Shown here: positions 1 to 12,246 of the stretch, piece by piece
Layout of the letters: the number at the start of each line of letters is the position of its first letter
Numbering within the stretch: position 1 is the stretch's first letter
NCBI RefSeq assembly: GCF_022682495.2
Contig: NC_071390.1
Span: forward strand, 149,396,583-149,460,582
Length of the DNA stretch: 64,000 nt
Direction of reading: 5' to 3'
Origin: Desmodus rotundus
Taxonomy: Eukaryota; Chordata; Mammalia; Chiroptera; Phyllostomidae
Notes under the pieces: model-generated
What the model was told of the DNA's origin: nothing
The model's database searches: none
Seen by the model: the letters and a program-made list of their open reading frames with translations, nothing else
Program-made: the position numbers and the translations under genes

Positions 1-576
1 TGGAAAGCAGAAAGGAAGCTGGGAATCAAAGCGCCAAGGAAACTGCTTATAGCAATGATGGCAATGAACCAGAACCCAATACACGATGAGAGTCCTGGGC
101 CGCATTCCCCTTTCAGAAGCAGTGGTGTGGCAGATGGTGCGCAGGTCATGCCTGCTCAAGGTGCCAGCGGACGGGTTGCTCTCAGCTGCTCTCTGAGGTG
201 CCCAGCCATACACTCTTGTGCAGAGCTGTGTCTGTCCCATGGAAGGGGGTCTTTTTGTCATGTACTTGCAATGTTCTTGGCCCTGGGGCTGCACCTTCTT
301 AGAAGGACCATCTTTTTCAAATTCTCACAGAGGCATCGTACATGCCAGTGATGATTAAGTGTGACCATGACAAGGTAACAAATGGATTGACTTTTTAAAG
401 TGTTTTTCAAAAAAAAAAATTTAGGATGTGTTTAGAACTATTGTAAATTCAGAGCCATCTCTTATTCCTTTCATATGTGAAAGCTATGTAATAATAATAC
501 ATAATTTTATAACATCTAACATATATACTATATAATGTAATTATTAAGATATAATGGTATAATAGTATAAAAATAT
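1..576. other. Unclassified sequence, AT-rich at its right end
   Basis: No repeat or exon is recognised. The 98-residue frame at 55-351 has no familiar domain and no splice context. Positions about 490-580 are a low-complexity AT tract. Confidence 0.4.
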
Positions 577-655
577 AGTAATAACAACTCCCATTTGTGT
601 GAGCCTTCTAGGTGCCTGGTTCTGTACTGGGTGCCTATGCATTTTGTCTGCAATT
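577..655 (+). repeat. MIR SINE, 5' half of a split copy
   Basis: Matches the MIR core: a run of 'ataacaactcccatttgtg', then the 'ggtgcctggttctgtactgggtgc' segment seen as 'tgtgccaggcactgttctaagtgc' in intact copies. The rest of the MIR resumes at about 924, so this copy appears interrupted. Confidence 0.6.
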
Positions 656-923
656 CTTCCTTCCCTGCCTGCCTTTGTAGCTCACTGTGGGTGGAGTATT
701 TTTCCTGCTCCCTTGACTTTGGCCTTGGCCATGTGATGTTTTGCCCAATAGAACAAGGGCTGAAGTAACAATGTACCGGTTACAAATCACAGTAAACAGT
801 CCCATGAATGTGAAATAGAGGTTGGTTTTAGTTATGGAAAAATTGGGGATTGCCTGTTAGGTGTCATTATCACGCTAATAGTGGATACCTGCAGTGTCTG
901 ACTTTGTTTTGTTTTGTTTTGTT
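656..923 (+). repeat. Insert between two MIR halves, possibly MaLR-like LTR fragment
   Basis: Contains the 'ttggccatgtgatgttttg' segment typical of some old placental LTRs (compare 18930-19235). It ends in a short (TTTTG)n run at about 904-922. The family is uncertain. Confidence 0.35.
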
Positions 924-1078
924 AACAATCCTCACAACCACTCTTTAAGGTACGTGTCCATGTTACATGAAGGAAAATCAAGGCTCTGAGAGGTTAAATG
1001 ACTTAAGTTAATAATTATTATAGCTAGTATTCACACCCAGGTCTGCTCGATTCCAAAGCCTGTTCTTTTTCCCTCTCC
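924..1078 (+). repeat. MIR SINE, 3' half of the split copy
   Basis: Continues the MIR from 655: 'aatcctcacaacca', the degraded 'gaggttaaatgacttaagtta', and the tail 'tcacacccaggtctg' all occur in consensus order. Confidence 0.65.
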
Positions 1079-1084
1079 ACGTCC

Positions 1085-3564
1085 CTCGTATTGTGTCCTG
1101 AATACTGATGCCATGTTGCCCGACAGGTCCTTAGCTAGCAAAGACACGACCATTACAGTCAGTGTACCTGTGTTCTACTTAGAAGGCAGGCAAAGGAACC
1201 AATGAACTTTCATTTTGCAAGACTGTGCTCCAAGTATCTGACGCTTAACGGTCAGTTCCATACAACATTCTTTAACACAGAGCCCATCCTTTTCTTTTCC
1301 TTCTACCCACCCCGGCTTCCTGTTATGTGAAGGTCTCCAGTTTTAAATATCATTCCTATCTCTCCAGGCTGAGGTGACCTGAGGCTGAGGTGAGACTGAA
1401 CTTGGCATCTTGTTTGTTGTCAGTGCAATGAGCCAGAACCACACGCAGGTCGTTGAACAGAAGACTCACTTCTGATAGCACTTTGGGCAGGAAACAAAAA
1501 AAAAAAGCCAAAGCAAAGATTCTTTGATGTATTGCTAAGAAAAAAGAGCAAGATGTAGGACAATGTGTATTGTGCATTATTATTTGTGTACTTAAGAAGC
1601 ACATACACATGTAACTGTTTACATTTACATAGGATGTCTCGACACTGGTAATGATCACTATCTCTGGTGAAGGAACTTAGTGGCTGGTGGGGGGCAGGGA
1701 TGTAAGAGAACTGTTTTTCACTGAATACTCCTTTAAAGCTTTCTAGCTTGGTGTGCATGTTCACATTACTACCCAAAATAATAAACACATCTTCCAAAGG
1801 AAGAAAGTGTACCTTCTCTTGCCTACCTCTCTTGTCACTGCAGTCAGGTTGTATGTCTCAGGTCTCAAGTTCCTTGACTTTTTATTAAAGAGACTTGGAA
1901 GGAGGAGCTGGCCCAAGGGAGGCATGTTCTCTTCCTCTCAACTGTCGAGGCGCCATATAAACATCTTCCAAGCCCCCACACACCGCAGGCTCACTATGAG
2001 AATGCATGAACTGGAGCCCACGGGTTTCCACAAGGGAAAGTGATTGGCTGTTTTCTTAAAAACAGGACCGACAAAATGTTCTCTGACCTTGCTCTGAGTT
2101 GCATGACAGAAATTCTGAAAGTCAAAGTCCTTAGATTTCCACCTGCAAGCCAAGGATGTTTTTCTGTTAAATTCTAAACGTATCATTAGAGTTTATGAAT
2201 TGTTTCAACAAACAGACATCTATGTCCATTCATTAAAAAATAAAAAAAGACAGGGTAAATAAATCAACTCTCAAATCAGGTCCTCCTGCAAACACCAGCT
2301 GCACAGGAAAAGGAAGGCTGCTTGTTCGCAGGCTCTCGCTGCAGGGCCGTCCGTCCACAGGCCTGCTAATGTGTCCTACAGCCCACAGGAAAGAACCTCA
2401 GCGGAAAGCAAGAAGGCAGAACAATTGTGTGAACTTACCTCCCCTTCTCACTCCCCAAACATCTGGCCCCTGCATGTGTCATTTCTTTGATTCAAACCTG
2501 CTCTGGGGTTATTGATAGGGAAAATCTCCACCAGGGTGAGGAGGTGGGAATGGACTGTGACCAACTCCTCATTAAAACAGAGTTAGCCCAGACTCATTTT
2601 TCGTAGCATAAGAAAGGAGCAAATAGGTTGTAAGCCATGTTTCTGAAATTGCCCAGCTACATCTCTGCCAACTCTTTATGAAGAGATTAAAACAAAAGCG
2701 GGAAGCAAAGAGACAGTCAGGAAAGTCCTTACGGATTAGGGCTATAGAAAAAACGAAACACACATGACGCCATCTTGGTATTGGCTAACCATAGGGAAAA
2801 GCTCTGCTGTTTAACATAATGCATTTATAAACACAGATGTCGGGGACGACAAGTTTATTTCTGTAGTTCCGCATCTTATGTTTTCCCACTTGATACTTTT
2901 TCTTATCTTCTCCTATGTCAGAACAGCCAAACAGGATTCAAGAGATGCATTTGGATGGCTTGCTTCCCTGAATTGTGTTTCAGTTCATTAATAGGACAAA
3001 CACTTAGTTCTACCTTTGAAGATGGCAGTTTTATAATTGTCATAACTGTCATTTCATTTTACTGGGATATTTTAAATAACAACCTGGGCTTATTTTGATG
3101 GTAATTAAAAATTGGTTTGATAGTAATTTGCCTGGAAATCAGCTATTAAGTTTATGTGCTTGTCATATATTAACTATATGACTAATTTAAAAGTAAATAG
3201 AGCCACTTAAACTGTGTGGGGCTCCCAAGTTAGCTGCAGGCAGATCTTGAGTGAAGACTGCATGCTTAATTTTCCAGAGTCTTCTTTCCCTTCTCTTTTC
3301 CACCTCTCTCACTAGCACCTGCACCCAGGAATTCTGGGTGGGTTGTGAGTGCAGAAAGTGAGGGGAAATGAAAGTGCTTCTGAGTCAACACCAACAAAAG
3401 AAAGTCAACAGGGTTAAATGCAAAGTCTTGCAGTTAGCTTGGAAAAAAAGAAATTAATTGCACAATTTTAGATTGAGGTAGACTGAATCAGCAGCCACGT
3501 ACACGAAAGAGATTTGAGTTTAGTTACTGCACGCTTCATGTTTTCATATTAAAAATATGTAGGA
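1085..3564. other. Unclassified sequence
   Basis: I see no recognisable repeat or exon in this 2.5 kb. A short tandem 'ggctgaggtga' pair lies at about 1366-1394. Overlapping minus-strand frames near 1356-1797 look like chance frames. Confidence 0.35.
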
Positions 3565-3790
3565 CTTACAGTGTAATAACAAGCACTACTCTAGATACTT
3601 TTAAATATTAACTCTTTTCATTCTCACAGCAACTTAATGAGGTTAGTACTATCATTATGCCCAGTTATCAGATGGGAAATGAAGACATAAAGAGACCAAA
3701 TAACTTGCTAATAGTTAAATAGCTAGAAAACGCCAAATTCAGACAGTATGGCTCCAGAGTACATGCTTTTAATGTGCTACTTTGATATAA
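3565..3790 (+). repeat. MIR SINE
   Basis: Nearly full-length MIR. The order is 'agcactactctagatactt', 'ctcacagcaacttaatgagg', 'cagatgggaaatgaagac', 'aacttgctaatagttaaata', then 'atggctccagagtacatgct'. All of these are MIR core and 3' signatures. Confidence 0.75.
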
Positions 3791-4187
3791 GCTAGTAGTG
3801 AGGTACAGCTGCTAAGAAACAGTTATGGAGTCAGTTCCATTTAATGTTGCTTTTGGTTGAAACTCATTCAAAGTCTCAGTGAAAAGAAAAATGGATGTTC
3901 AAAGTCTATGTTAATTGTTTTAAATATAGTGCACAAAATGGGTCAATAGAACTTTGAAAATAATTAATATTATCCTTATAAATTTCATATGAGTGTTATA
4001 CCCATAATTTTGTGATAGTTTTGATGAAAACAATATCAGCTAGGAATATAAGGGTAATGTTTCAAGTCAAATTAACCTTCTGGGTCTTCAACTTCATCTG
4101 TCCATTGTGTAGAAAGAGATCAATAATTTCCTGATCCATTCACATTTTAAGATTCTAATATTCCCCCAGGTGATCTTTCAGACCAGT

Positions 4188-4280
4188 CATGAGTTCATTT
4201 ATTCAGTTATGGAACTGGTATTTTTCTGAGTGTGGACTTTTTTACAGGGCACTCTGCTGGAGAGAGGCCTGATGAGACAC
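4188..4280 (-). repeat. Possible L2 3' end
   Basis: 'ttcatttattcagttatgg' followed by 'cagggcactctgctgga' resembles the reverse complement of the L2 tail. It is degraded and short. Confidence 0.35.
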
Positions 4281-5415
4281 CAGCCTAGATAACTATAATG
4301 CAAGCCTGTGCCATCCAAAGGCTATAGTTCTTGATCACCTTGGTGTTTGAAGTTGCAGACAACATTATCGTTCAACTTGCTTTATATAAGATGGAATTTG
4401 ATAGGGGCATATTACACTCAATCTTTGGAGAGCTAGAGGAATAATTTCTGAACTGATATTCTTGGAACAATGCCAAAGCCACCACAGAGAACTAGCCTGA
4501 TAAGGGTGATGAGTCGTATTGACTCCAGAACCAACCAGGCAGCTCCCACCATCTCTGCAACAGCAAAATGGATATCCCATGTCGCTCTTGTTTCCTTAAC
4601 TAATTTCCGCATCAAATTCTGTCGTGGTGCATAGGAGTTGAAGAAACTAAATGGTGGTGGTGGTAGTGGGGATGGGTTGTGTGGGAAGAATAAAGGTGTT
4701 TGGTTTCTATTTGGGGTAGGCAGGACTTATAGTGTCGGGAACTATCAAAATGTATAGTGTTCAAGAGAGTTTTGGGAGCCACAAATCACAAATGTGTACT
4801 ACAGATATTTCTCTCAGTTCAGCATAGTGAAGGCTCTTATTTAAGAATAGTATTGAGTTATATTTCTTGAGATGCCCATGATTGAAAGTTAATCCCTGTG
4901 ATGATGACAATGATAATGATTGTTCATTAAGGACTATATGTTTTAGCCACCATGGTAGGGGTTTTAAATACTATAGTGAACATATTTTATGTTTGGGCAG
5001 AATAGACTCCTCCTTAGCTCCAGGGGTGGCCATGACCCAAGATCAAGACAATTAACATATCCCGTGTCCTGGCCAAGTGATAAGTTCAAGGAGAGGCATC
5101 AGGCCATCTTCACACCAATGAGTGTCAAGGACTTTCACTTGAGTGTTAGACTAAGACATAAGAGGAATGGGGTCTGTGCTTCTTTGCCACCATCTTGCCA
5201 CCATGTAGAGGCTTGAACAAAACCAAAGAAATGAGAGTGGAGTTGGACATGGAACAAGATCAAGGTCTGATGACAGCATTTGAGCTCCGGGATAAAGCTA
5301 CTTCTTTGATGGGCATACCCTCCTGGATTTTTCAGTCGTATAAATCAACAAATTCCCCTTCTCTCCTGGAACCACATGAAATCATGCTTTCTGTGACTTC
5401 TTTCCAAAGTTGTTT
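4281..5415. other. Unclassified sequence with a short TGG-rich patch
   Basis: No clear element is seen. A TGG/GGG-rich patch lies at about 4651-4690. A very weak MIR-like stretch lies near 4900-4980 and is not called. Confidence 0.3.
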
Positions 5416-5419
5416 TAAT

Positions 5420-5590
5420 TTCTACACATACATTAACTCTATTAATCCTCAAACTATCTCATAAGGTTAATAATATTATCACACTTCATAAATGAGGACA
5501 CTAATGCTCATAAATATTAATAACTTGCCCGTAGTCACATAATTTGTCCATAGGACTTCAAAGCACAGGTACTTAAACACCTGTGTTATG
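5420..5590 (+). repeat. MIR SINE
   Basis: Shows 'cattaactctattaatcctca', 'aaatgaggacactaatgctca', 'aacttgcccgtagtcacata' and a final 'gcacaggtacttaaacacc', in MIR order. Confidence 0.7.
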
Positions 5591-5799
5591 GAGGGGCATT
5601 AGAGAGTGCTGAGTGAGCAATAGCACTGTGATTTTGAAGTTTGAAAAGCAGGCCTTACTCTTCTGGATGGCAGGAAAAACACTTTACATTTCTATATTCC
5701 CTATAATGGCTAGCTCCATTCTGTACACAGCTGGCTTTAAATATGTACTTCTTGCTTATTGAGGGAAGTGGTAAAGGAGGGAACTGAATGCCTTCAGTC

Positions 5800-6718
5800 T
5801 GGGGAGACAAAAGAGCCAGTTTAGCAATTTCCACCTATATGAAGGGGTATCATAGGAATGGCAAGAGTCTATATGATCCTTGGATTGATATGCGATATAT
5901 GAGAAAGAAGGGAAGTGAGGATGACACCAAGTTTTTTGTTGAAAAAATGAAGTTACCATTATTTGATGTGAAGACTGAGGAGAAGGAGATTTAGCAACTA
6001 AGAATAGGAACTTGCTTTTTGACATGTCAAGTTATACATCCAAGTAAAGATGTTGAGTAGGTGGGCAGATCTATGAGCCTATAATTCAGAAGAGAATTCA
6101 GGGATGAAGATATAACTTTGGGAGGTACCAAATCAGAGATGGCATTTGAAACCACGGTATTGGTTGAGACCACTAGGAAAGTGAGTGCAGATACAAAAGA
6201 GAAGAGGTCTAAAACGGAGTCATGGGATATTACACCATCACAAGGTCTTGGTCAGGAGAATGAGGAGGAACCAGTGAAGGAGGCTGAGAAAGAGCAACAA
6301 ATGAGGTAGAAGGAAAACCAAGTGAATGTGGCATACTGAAAGGCAGAGGGAGAGGGTGTTTCGAGGAAAAGGAAGTAGTTGTCTTGCTCAATTTTGCTAA
6401 TAGGGCAACTATGATGAGGGCTGAGAATAAACAACCAGACTTGGTAGAGGGAAGGTAATTGGGGACCTTAATAAGAGTAGAAAATGACTCATCAGGTGGG
6501 TTCAAGAACAAATGGGAGGAGAGATGGTTGGGGACAATGAGAACACACAAATTTTTCAAGGAATTTTGTGTTAAAGGCAGAAGAGAAATGGGGTGGTACT
6601 AAATGGGAATATGGGATCAAGAAATGTTTTTTTATGAGAGAAATGATGTTTACATGCTGATGGGAAAAGCTAATAGAGATGGGGAAATTAATAAAGGGAA
6701 ACCTCACTAAAATGGAGT
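5800..6718 (-). mobile_element. L2 LINE (CR1 clade), ORF2 reverse transcriptase region, left part
   Basis: Read on the minus strand, the translations carry L2 ORF2 features. One segment near 6025 begins MSKSKFLFL, like the L2 'MSKTELLIF' motif. Another, near 6260-6400, has a TWFSFYL...SFSASFTGSSS block, like the L2 'LSWFSSYL...SFSVSFAGSSS' stretch upstream of the GVPQGS motif. Many stops and frameshifts make it dead. It is an ancient insertion interrupted on the right by an LTR at 6722-7128. Confidence 0.6.
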
Positions 6719-6721
6719 CAG

Positions 6722-7128
6722 GAGGCCAAGTGTGGGAGCTCTCGCACCCTACCGCTCATCATCAATTACCCCAAACAGGGAGAGAAGATGGACTTGCATC
6801 TCTAACAAGAAGGTGTTTCCTAATTTACTACCCAGCAGGAGGAAGGAAGATATTTTTCCTTGCCTGGCAACAGCTCAGCCAATAAAAGGCTGTCATAACT
6901 CAGCCAAGAAAAGCCACTGTACTCAAACTCCTAGTTTCTTCCAATAGACTTTTTGTTTGTAATAGCCCCTCCCAACTTCCCCCTTTCCTCTATAAAAGAG
7001 TGTTCCTTTCCTTTGCTCTCCCTACTTGCTTATGGTTTTGCCTTAGTTTGCATGTCCCAAATTACAACTCTTTGTTGTTCCCAAATAATCCCATTTTGTG
7101 CTGGTAAAATAACTGACTTTTATTTTTA
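6722..7128 (+). mobile_element. Solo LTR of an endogenous retrovirus (ERV1-like)
   Basis: The block interrupts the minus-strand L2 and has LTR layout: a CCAAT-type box ('agccaataaaaggctg', about 6878-6893), a pyrimidine-rich stretch, TATAAAAG at 6991-6998, then a T/C-rich R-U5-like region. No gag, pol or env sequence adjoins it, so it appears to be a recombined solo LTR. The exact ends and flanking duplication could not be fixed by eye. ERV1 is the likeliest class, but this is an inference. Confidence 0.5.
6991..6998 (+). promoter_or_regulatory. TATA box within the solo LTR
   Basis: TATAAAAG preceded by a CCAAT-like box about 110 bp upstream. A start site would be expected near 7020. Activity is unknown. 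Confidence 0.45.
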
Positions 7129-8060
7129 AGACAACAGAAGAAAAAATAATGCAGGAAAAAAGAGGAAGGACTGATGTAGTTATGACCTTGGGCTTATAAA
7201 AAGGGACAGGATCTAGTGTACAACTGGAGGTGTTGGTCCTGGCTGGTGACATGAACTGTTCATCCATAGTCATTGCAGTAGAAAGATATCTGCACACAGA
7301 CGCTAGCAAGCTGGTAGGTGTGGTGGTGGAAGTTCTCTTCTGGTTACTTGTGCTTTCTCAGGGAAATAAGAAGTAGTGTCATCAGATGAGAATAAGAATA
7401 GGGAAGGAAGTTTAAGGAGAGGGTGGCTAGTAAACATACTCACTTGATGTTAGTGATCGCAGATTTAAAATGAGACTATTCAACGTGATTGTGGTTTACT
7501 TAGGTCACATTTACCTAGCTGCATGGATATAAGCACACTGTAGGCAGAAAATTGGACTGAACCAGGGTTGGAGTTTCACCAAGTTGGTAAAATAAAAAAG
7601 AGAGAGGGGTAAGAAAGAGAATATCTATGTGATCAGGGAATCCAAGCTGGGTTAGGAGGGAAGTGAGAACATGGCAGAGGCAAAGCACAGTAAAAATGTG
7701 GTAGAGGCAGAGTATTTTAGATTCCTGTGGGCTTAAGGATTGGGGTGGGGAGTACTAGAAGGAAAGAGCTAGAAATATAGGAGATAGTAGGAGTGTGGAT
7801 GACTTGAATTGAGATCATGGAGGATTTCAATTATTGTGAATGACAAGGTCTAGGGTATAATCATAGGAGTAAACAGATAAAGTGAGTGGAGGATCAGCTC
7901 ATGTGAGGGGAAAAGGTTAAGAAGCTGAGACACCAAGACAGAAGAAGGTTGGCCTCCCTGAATGTTGAACCTGCAAACTGTTATGCTGAGAGTGGTGCTG
8001 GAGAGAGTGACTGTGATGTTTCCAGGGAATAAAGGGTGTGATCTGAGGTTAGTTCATGAA
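7129..8060 (-). mobile_element. L2 LINE, right part after the LTR insertion
   Basis: Continues the purine-rich (minus-strand coding) L2 sequence. Diagnostic-looking stretches are 'gctgcatggatataagcaca' and 'gaaccagggttggagtttca' (about 7520-7580), which lie upstream of the RT region in L2. The element may extend further right, but similarity fades. Confidence 0.45.
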
Positions 8061-8779
8061 CTCAGCCAGGAGAAGTAGCAAGTAATGTGATCCAAAGACA
8101 TACAATTTAAAGCCAATGTGAGGGTGGAAAAGAGAAGGAGAATGGTCTGGAAGCAGCAACAAGGGTCACAAAGGATGCTACGATTAGGCAGAAGAAAGGC
8201 CAAGGGTGGTGTCCCTGGTGCCTCCATCTGTGGATGGTATGTGGAAGATCCAGGTATACTTGTAGGCTGAGAGACCGGTGGGAGCGAGGAGGTCAGAATC
8301 ACTGTGAAGATTACAGGGGCTTCTTAACTTCAATTCATCCCAGAATTCATGTAAGACACCCCAAAAGACCAGGTGGGTACCTGGGTCTGGTATCTAGTGA
8401 TAATCTGGGACCCAGTACAACTAAGAAGAGGCCAGTAAGAATCAAGGCAACTACCTGGGAACCAAAGGCTCCTCCTGCCTCCGCAACGATATGCAGCTGC
8501 ACTTGGACACAAAGGGCGGGAGAGGGAGGGGTCATAAAAGTTTCTTGGAGGAATTCCTGGAGGTGCAGAACTGCTCAGAGCAGTAGAGCAGTACTACTTT
8601 TGCACATTCCTATCCAACTTAGAGCCTTGTTGCTTTGCTTCATTTGTTGGTAAAATGATTAAAAATTTTTTTCAAAAGGTGGTTTTGATCTACACTTATC
8701 CACTTCCTCCCAACCCCCCACAGCCACCCCAAATAATAGAATGAGCTACAAAGTTATCAGGAATAGATGACTTTTAAAA
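8061..8779. other. Unclassified sequence
   Basis: Possibly still degraded L2 at its left end. The 139-residue frame at 8234-8653 has no recognisable domain and is treated as chance. Confidence 0.35.
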
Positions 8780-8975
8780 TACTCTCATTTTTAAACATAA
8801 TTAAAATAATACATGTTTATTGTAGAAAACTTAAAAATAAATATAAATAAGAAAATACAAGTTATACATTATCTCTCCATCAACAGATAACCACCCCCAA
8901 TGTTTTGGTGTGTATACTTCTATACATGCATTGTACAAAAATGGTATCTTGCTAGATATATAGTTTTATAACTTC
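8780..8975 (-). mobile_element. Old L1 fragment, left part
   Basis: 'aaacataattaaaataatacatg' with the following 'tgtagaaaacttaaaaa' is a typical antisense end of an ancient mammalian LINE, probably L1ME or HAL1-like. It is split by the SINE at 8976-9212. Confidence 0.5.
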
Positions 8976-9212
8976 TTTTTTTAATCTTTACCCAGGGACA
9001 TGTGTGTGGATTTTAAGAGAAAGAAAGAAAAGGAGTGAGAGAGGGGGAGAAACATTGATGCGAGAGAGAAACATCAATCAGTTGCCTCTGGTACACACCT
9101 AGACCAGGGACCAAACACACAACCTAAGTACGTGCCCAGACTGGGAATCAAACCCGTGACCTTTTGGTGTACAGGATGATGCTCTAACCAACTGAGCCAC
9201 ACCAGCCAGGGC
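8976..9212 (-). mobile_element. VES SINE (bat tRNA-derived)
   Basis: Read on the minus strand it starts GCCCTGGCTGGTGTGGCTCA, the VES head, and ends in a GA/CT-rich tail and A-rich 3' end. An A box (9188-9199) and B box (9144-9155) of the tRNA-like RNA polymerase III promoter are recognisable. It is inserted in an old L1. Flanking 'taacttctttttt' and 'taacttattttta' resemble a decayed target-site duplication. Confidence 0.85.
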
Positions 9213-9715
9213 TGTAACTTATTTTTAATTGAATGATATACATGGGCAGTTTTCTTGCTAATCAATATTCTTATGCATAAACTTAATAACTACCTAGAAT
9301 TTCACTTCATAAATTAATTATTCATCCCATTCCTGTTAAAGAAAATTTAAATTGTTTCCATATTTTCTCTATTAGAAATAACAGCCGGATGAATACCATT
9401 TTAGCTATATCTTTGTGCAGTCATGATTATTTATTTCCTATGAATTAGATCCTATAATTGGGTCAATAATACCCTAGATGGGTCAAAGGATATGCAAAAT
9501 TTTAAGGATTTTGATAAACATTGCCAAGTGGTCCTCCAGAAATATGTCAGCAGGTTACCTTGCTCTTGGCGGGATGTGGTAACGCGAGCATCCCCACACC
9601 ATCGCTCTCACTGTTATAACTGAAACATCTTTACTGTGGGTGACTTCTTGAGACTTCTTTTGACCCTTAATTTGTGTTTCCACAGTGAAAATCAGACTGC
9701 TTTTATTTGGCTTTT
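9213..9715 (-). mobile_element. Old L1 fragment, right part
   Basis: Contains 'gggtcaaaggatatgcaaaa', 'ttttgataaacattgccaag' and 'gtggtcctccagaa', followed by 'catccccacacc'. These are conserved antisense LINE-1 segments. It continues the fragment ending at 8975. Confidence 0.55.
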
Positions 9716-11825
9716 TGTCTTACGTGGACTGAATGACCTCTGGCGAGAGGGTTTGGGCCACCATTTTTAGGCCACCAGAAGGCCTGGACTCATAACAACA
9801 TGTTGAGGCCAAAATGGTTTCAAGTCAAAAAGTACTAGACTGGGGGCCATCTGTCTTGCTCCTGGGTGTTACTCTTATACCTGGGCTCAAGGCACCTCAT
9901 CTGTCTTCCTTCCAGCTCTTAGTTTCTACGATCCTTTGTCTTCCTGTCTCAGGGAACATTCTTGCCAGCGCATCTTCAGTGTCTGTGGACAGGAAGGTCA
10001 ATCCAAAGTCAAGTATATTTGGACAAAATTCTTCTGCCTCGTTATTCTGTCCTTGCAAATGTAAATCCTTATTAGAAATTTGGATTCTATCTTTCCCTTA
10101 GCTCAGGTTAATAGAGATCTTTCAATTCACCTCGAATAATATTTGTTGAGCAACTCCACGGTTTGTGGTGACACACTAGGCATAATAGAAACCCATATTC
10201 ATTCTTCCTGGTAAGGCCATTCCTTTTCTTCCTCTATAGTAAACTCCTGGTCACCCACCGATGTTTCCTTCTCGCTCTCCTCTCTGGAGGATTCAAAATA
10301 CCAAGACTGTCGTCATCTTCCTGCCTCCGAGGCAGCGTGATTCACTGGCTGATTCTAAGGCTGATTATTTGTCTGTGAGATCACAGTAAACAAGAAGCCC
10401 TGATAACATTGGGTGAGAGGTTCCTTCTTGGACAGCCCCTGCTATATAAAATGTATTGTTCTGACCATGAGTTCACCTTGAAAACAATGGCTTTTGGTGA
10501 AAAAAAAAAAAACTAAAAAGAATGGGGTAACACCTGAATAAATGAGGCAATGTTTGGGAACTTTCTGGTTTACACACCATTTACAGAGGCTCCCAAAGTT
10601 GAGTCAGTGTTTTCTCTTTTGCTCCGAGCTCATTTGAGACTCTCGTGAACAGGACTACAATGAATTTAACTGCAGAGGGAAAAATGTTTTGGCTTTGAGC
10701 AGCTTTTCGTCCCTTTGGTGAAGACTGAGGAACAAAAGTCTGAGTCCTAATAATGGAAAACAGAGTCTGTTGCTTAATGCAGTGTTAGGATTGCAGTTTG
10801 TGGGAAAATCACCTGTATTTTTATGTGCTGTTTATCCATTCAGACATGTGTATGTGAACACACTGACACATGTACAGATACACGCTCAAATAATGCCACA
10901 GTATTTTTAACAGAAACATATGGAGGCACAAACACACACATATACATTTGTATTTTAAATGCAAATTGCATCTGCAAAGTTGCATAATCTTATTCTAGGA
11001 AGAAGAGCATGGAGATTTCACAGTCACTCTCTCCTCTGCTTATTTGAAGCACAAGCCAATGATTGTCATTAGCACTGAGCAGAGGAGCCTGTGCCAAAGG
11101 GTGACAGAATAGAAAAATAATCCCCAGTGTCAGCTGCTGGGTGCGATACCACGGAGATGCATGCCCTCTGTGCCTGCCAGGCCCGTCTCTCTGTTCTGGA
11201 AAGTGGGATCCAGTGATAAATGTCAATACACTTATGTTGCCACATGGAAGTGAGTTGTAGCTGTCTGGATCACAAACAGAAGTGCCAGATCTCAAGATGT
11301 GGGTGCCAGATGGCACTTAGGAGCCGGGCATGTGGGACGGCTGCTGAGTGAGGTTTTATTAGCTGAGACAAGTGGCCTGGCACCGCTGGGTGCCACCTCA
11401 CTCCCTCTGGGGGTTCCCTCTAGAGCACATTATCCAATTTGCTTTTAGATTAGATACCCATTAAGCACACAGCCTCCCTTCTTTTCTTTAATGGACTTGG
11501 TGGGATGTGTTTGGAGGGGCCTTGGCTAAGGGATGCCACCAAAATCTGTAAGAGGGAGGAGAGTGGTGCAGAAGTGAAGGCTTGTCATAGAGAAACTGTC
11601 CCACCAACAAGGCAAAAGAGATTTTTAAAAAAATGCGTGATGATATATCTTTCACTGTGTAATCGGGCTTGAGTGGCAAGTGAGATGTTTACCTGCATCA
11701 ACTTCCCACTTTATTGAAAGCATGACTGGCAGTTCCATAGCCAGAAAAATAGTCTCACTTTCCTTTTTCAATGAGTGGGAGGGAAGAGAAATACTTTCAA
11801 CATTAAAACCTTAAATTTGCATTTT
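9716..11825. other. Unclassified sequence, about 2.1 kb
   Basis: No gene or clear element. A possible antisense L2 tail lies at about 10120-10200 ('aatatttgttgagcaactcc'). Short frames at 9814-10101 and 10990-11316 show no domain. A CA/TG-rich patch lies near 10840-10950. Confidence 0.35.
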
Positions 11826-11827
11826 TT

Positions 11828-12004
11828 AGCTTTACAGTTTATTAAGCACTTACATGCGTACTCATTTCTCCTCTCAGTGCACCTCCATCAGCTCTGTTTT
11901 ATTGATGCAGAAGCGGAGACTCTGAGCAGAGTGACCTTGCTTCTGGTCGCACAGTGAATGAGCACCCTGCCCTTGAAGTCTAGCCTGGGCCTGAGCCTTC
12001 CCCA
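11828..12004 (+). repeat. MIR SINE
   Basis: 'ttattaagcacttacatgcg', 'gatgcagaagcggagactct' and 'ctggtcgcacagtgaatgag' follow MIR order, with moderate divergence. Confidence 0.55.
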
Positions 12005-12030
12005 GCAACTGCCACTCACTGATGCCCGCC

Positions 12031-12243
12031 GTCTTAGTCCATCTGGGCTGCTAGAACAAAATGCTGCAGACCGGAGGGCTTATAAATGGCACAAATTTAT
12101 TTCTCACATTTCTGGAGGCTGGGAGCCTGAGATGAAGCCAGATAAGTGCTCTCTTCCAGGGTTGCAGTCTTCTTCTTGGGACCTCACATGGTGGAAGGGG
12201 CTAGGGATCTCTGTGGGGCCTCACAGAGTACTAAACCCACTCA
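12031..12243 (-). mobile_element. MaLR-type LTR fragment
   Basis: Starts 'gtcttagtccatctgggctg' and includes 'ttatttctcacatttctgga' and 'cacatggtggaaggggctag'. This is the reverse complement of the 3' part of MST/MLT-type LTRs (ERVL-MaLR). Confidence 0.6.
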
Positions 12244-12246
12244 GCA

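Noticed and set aside
1366..1394. Short tandem 'ggctgaggtga' pair
   Set aside because: Too short and isolated to interpret.
8234..8653. 139-residue plus-strand open frame
   Set aside because: No recognisable motif, composition of chance type, no supporting context.
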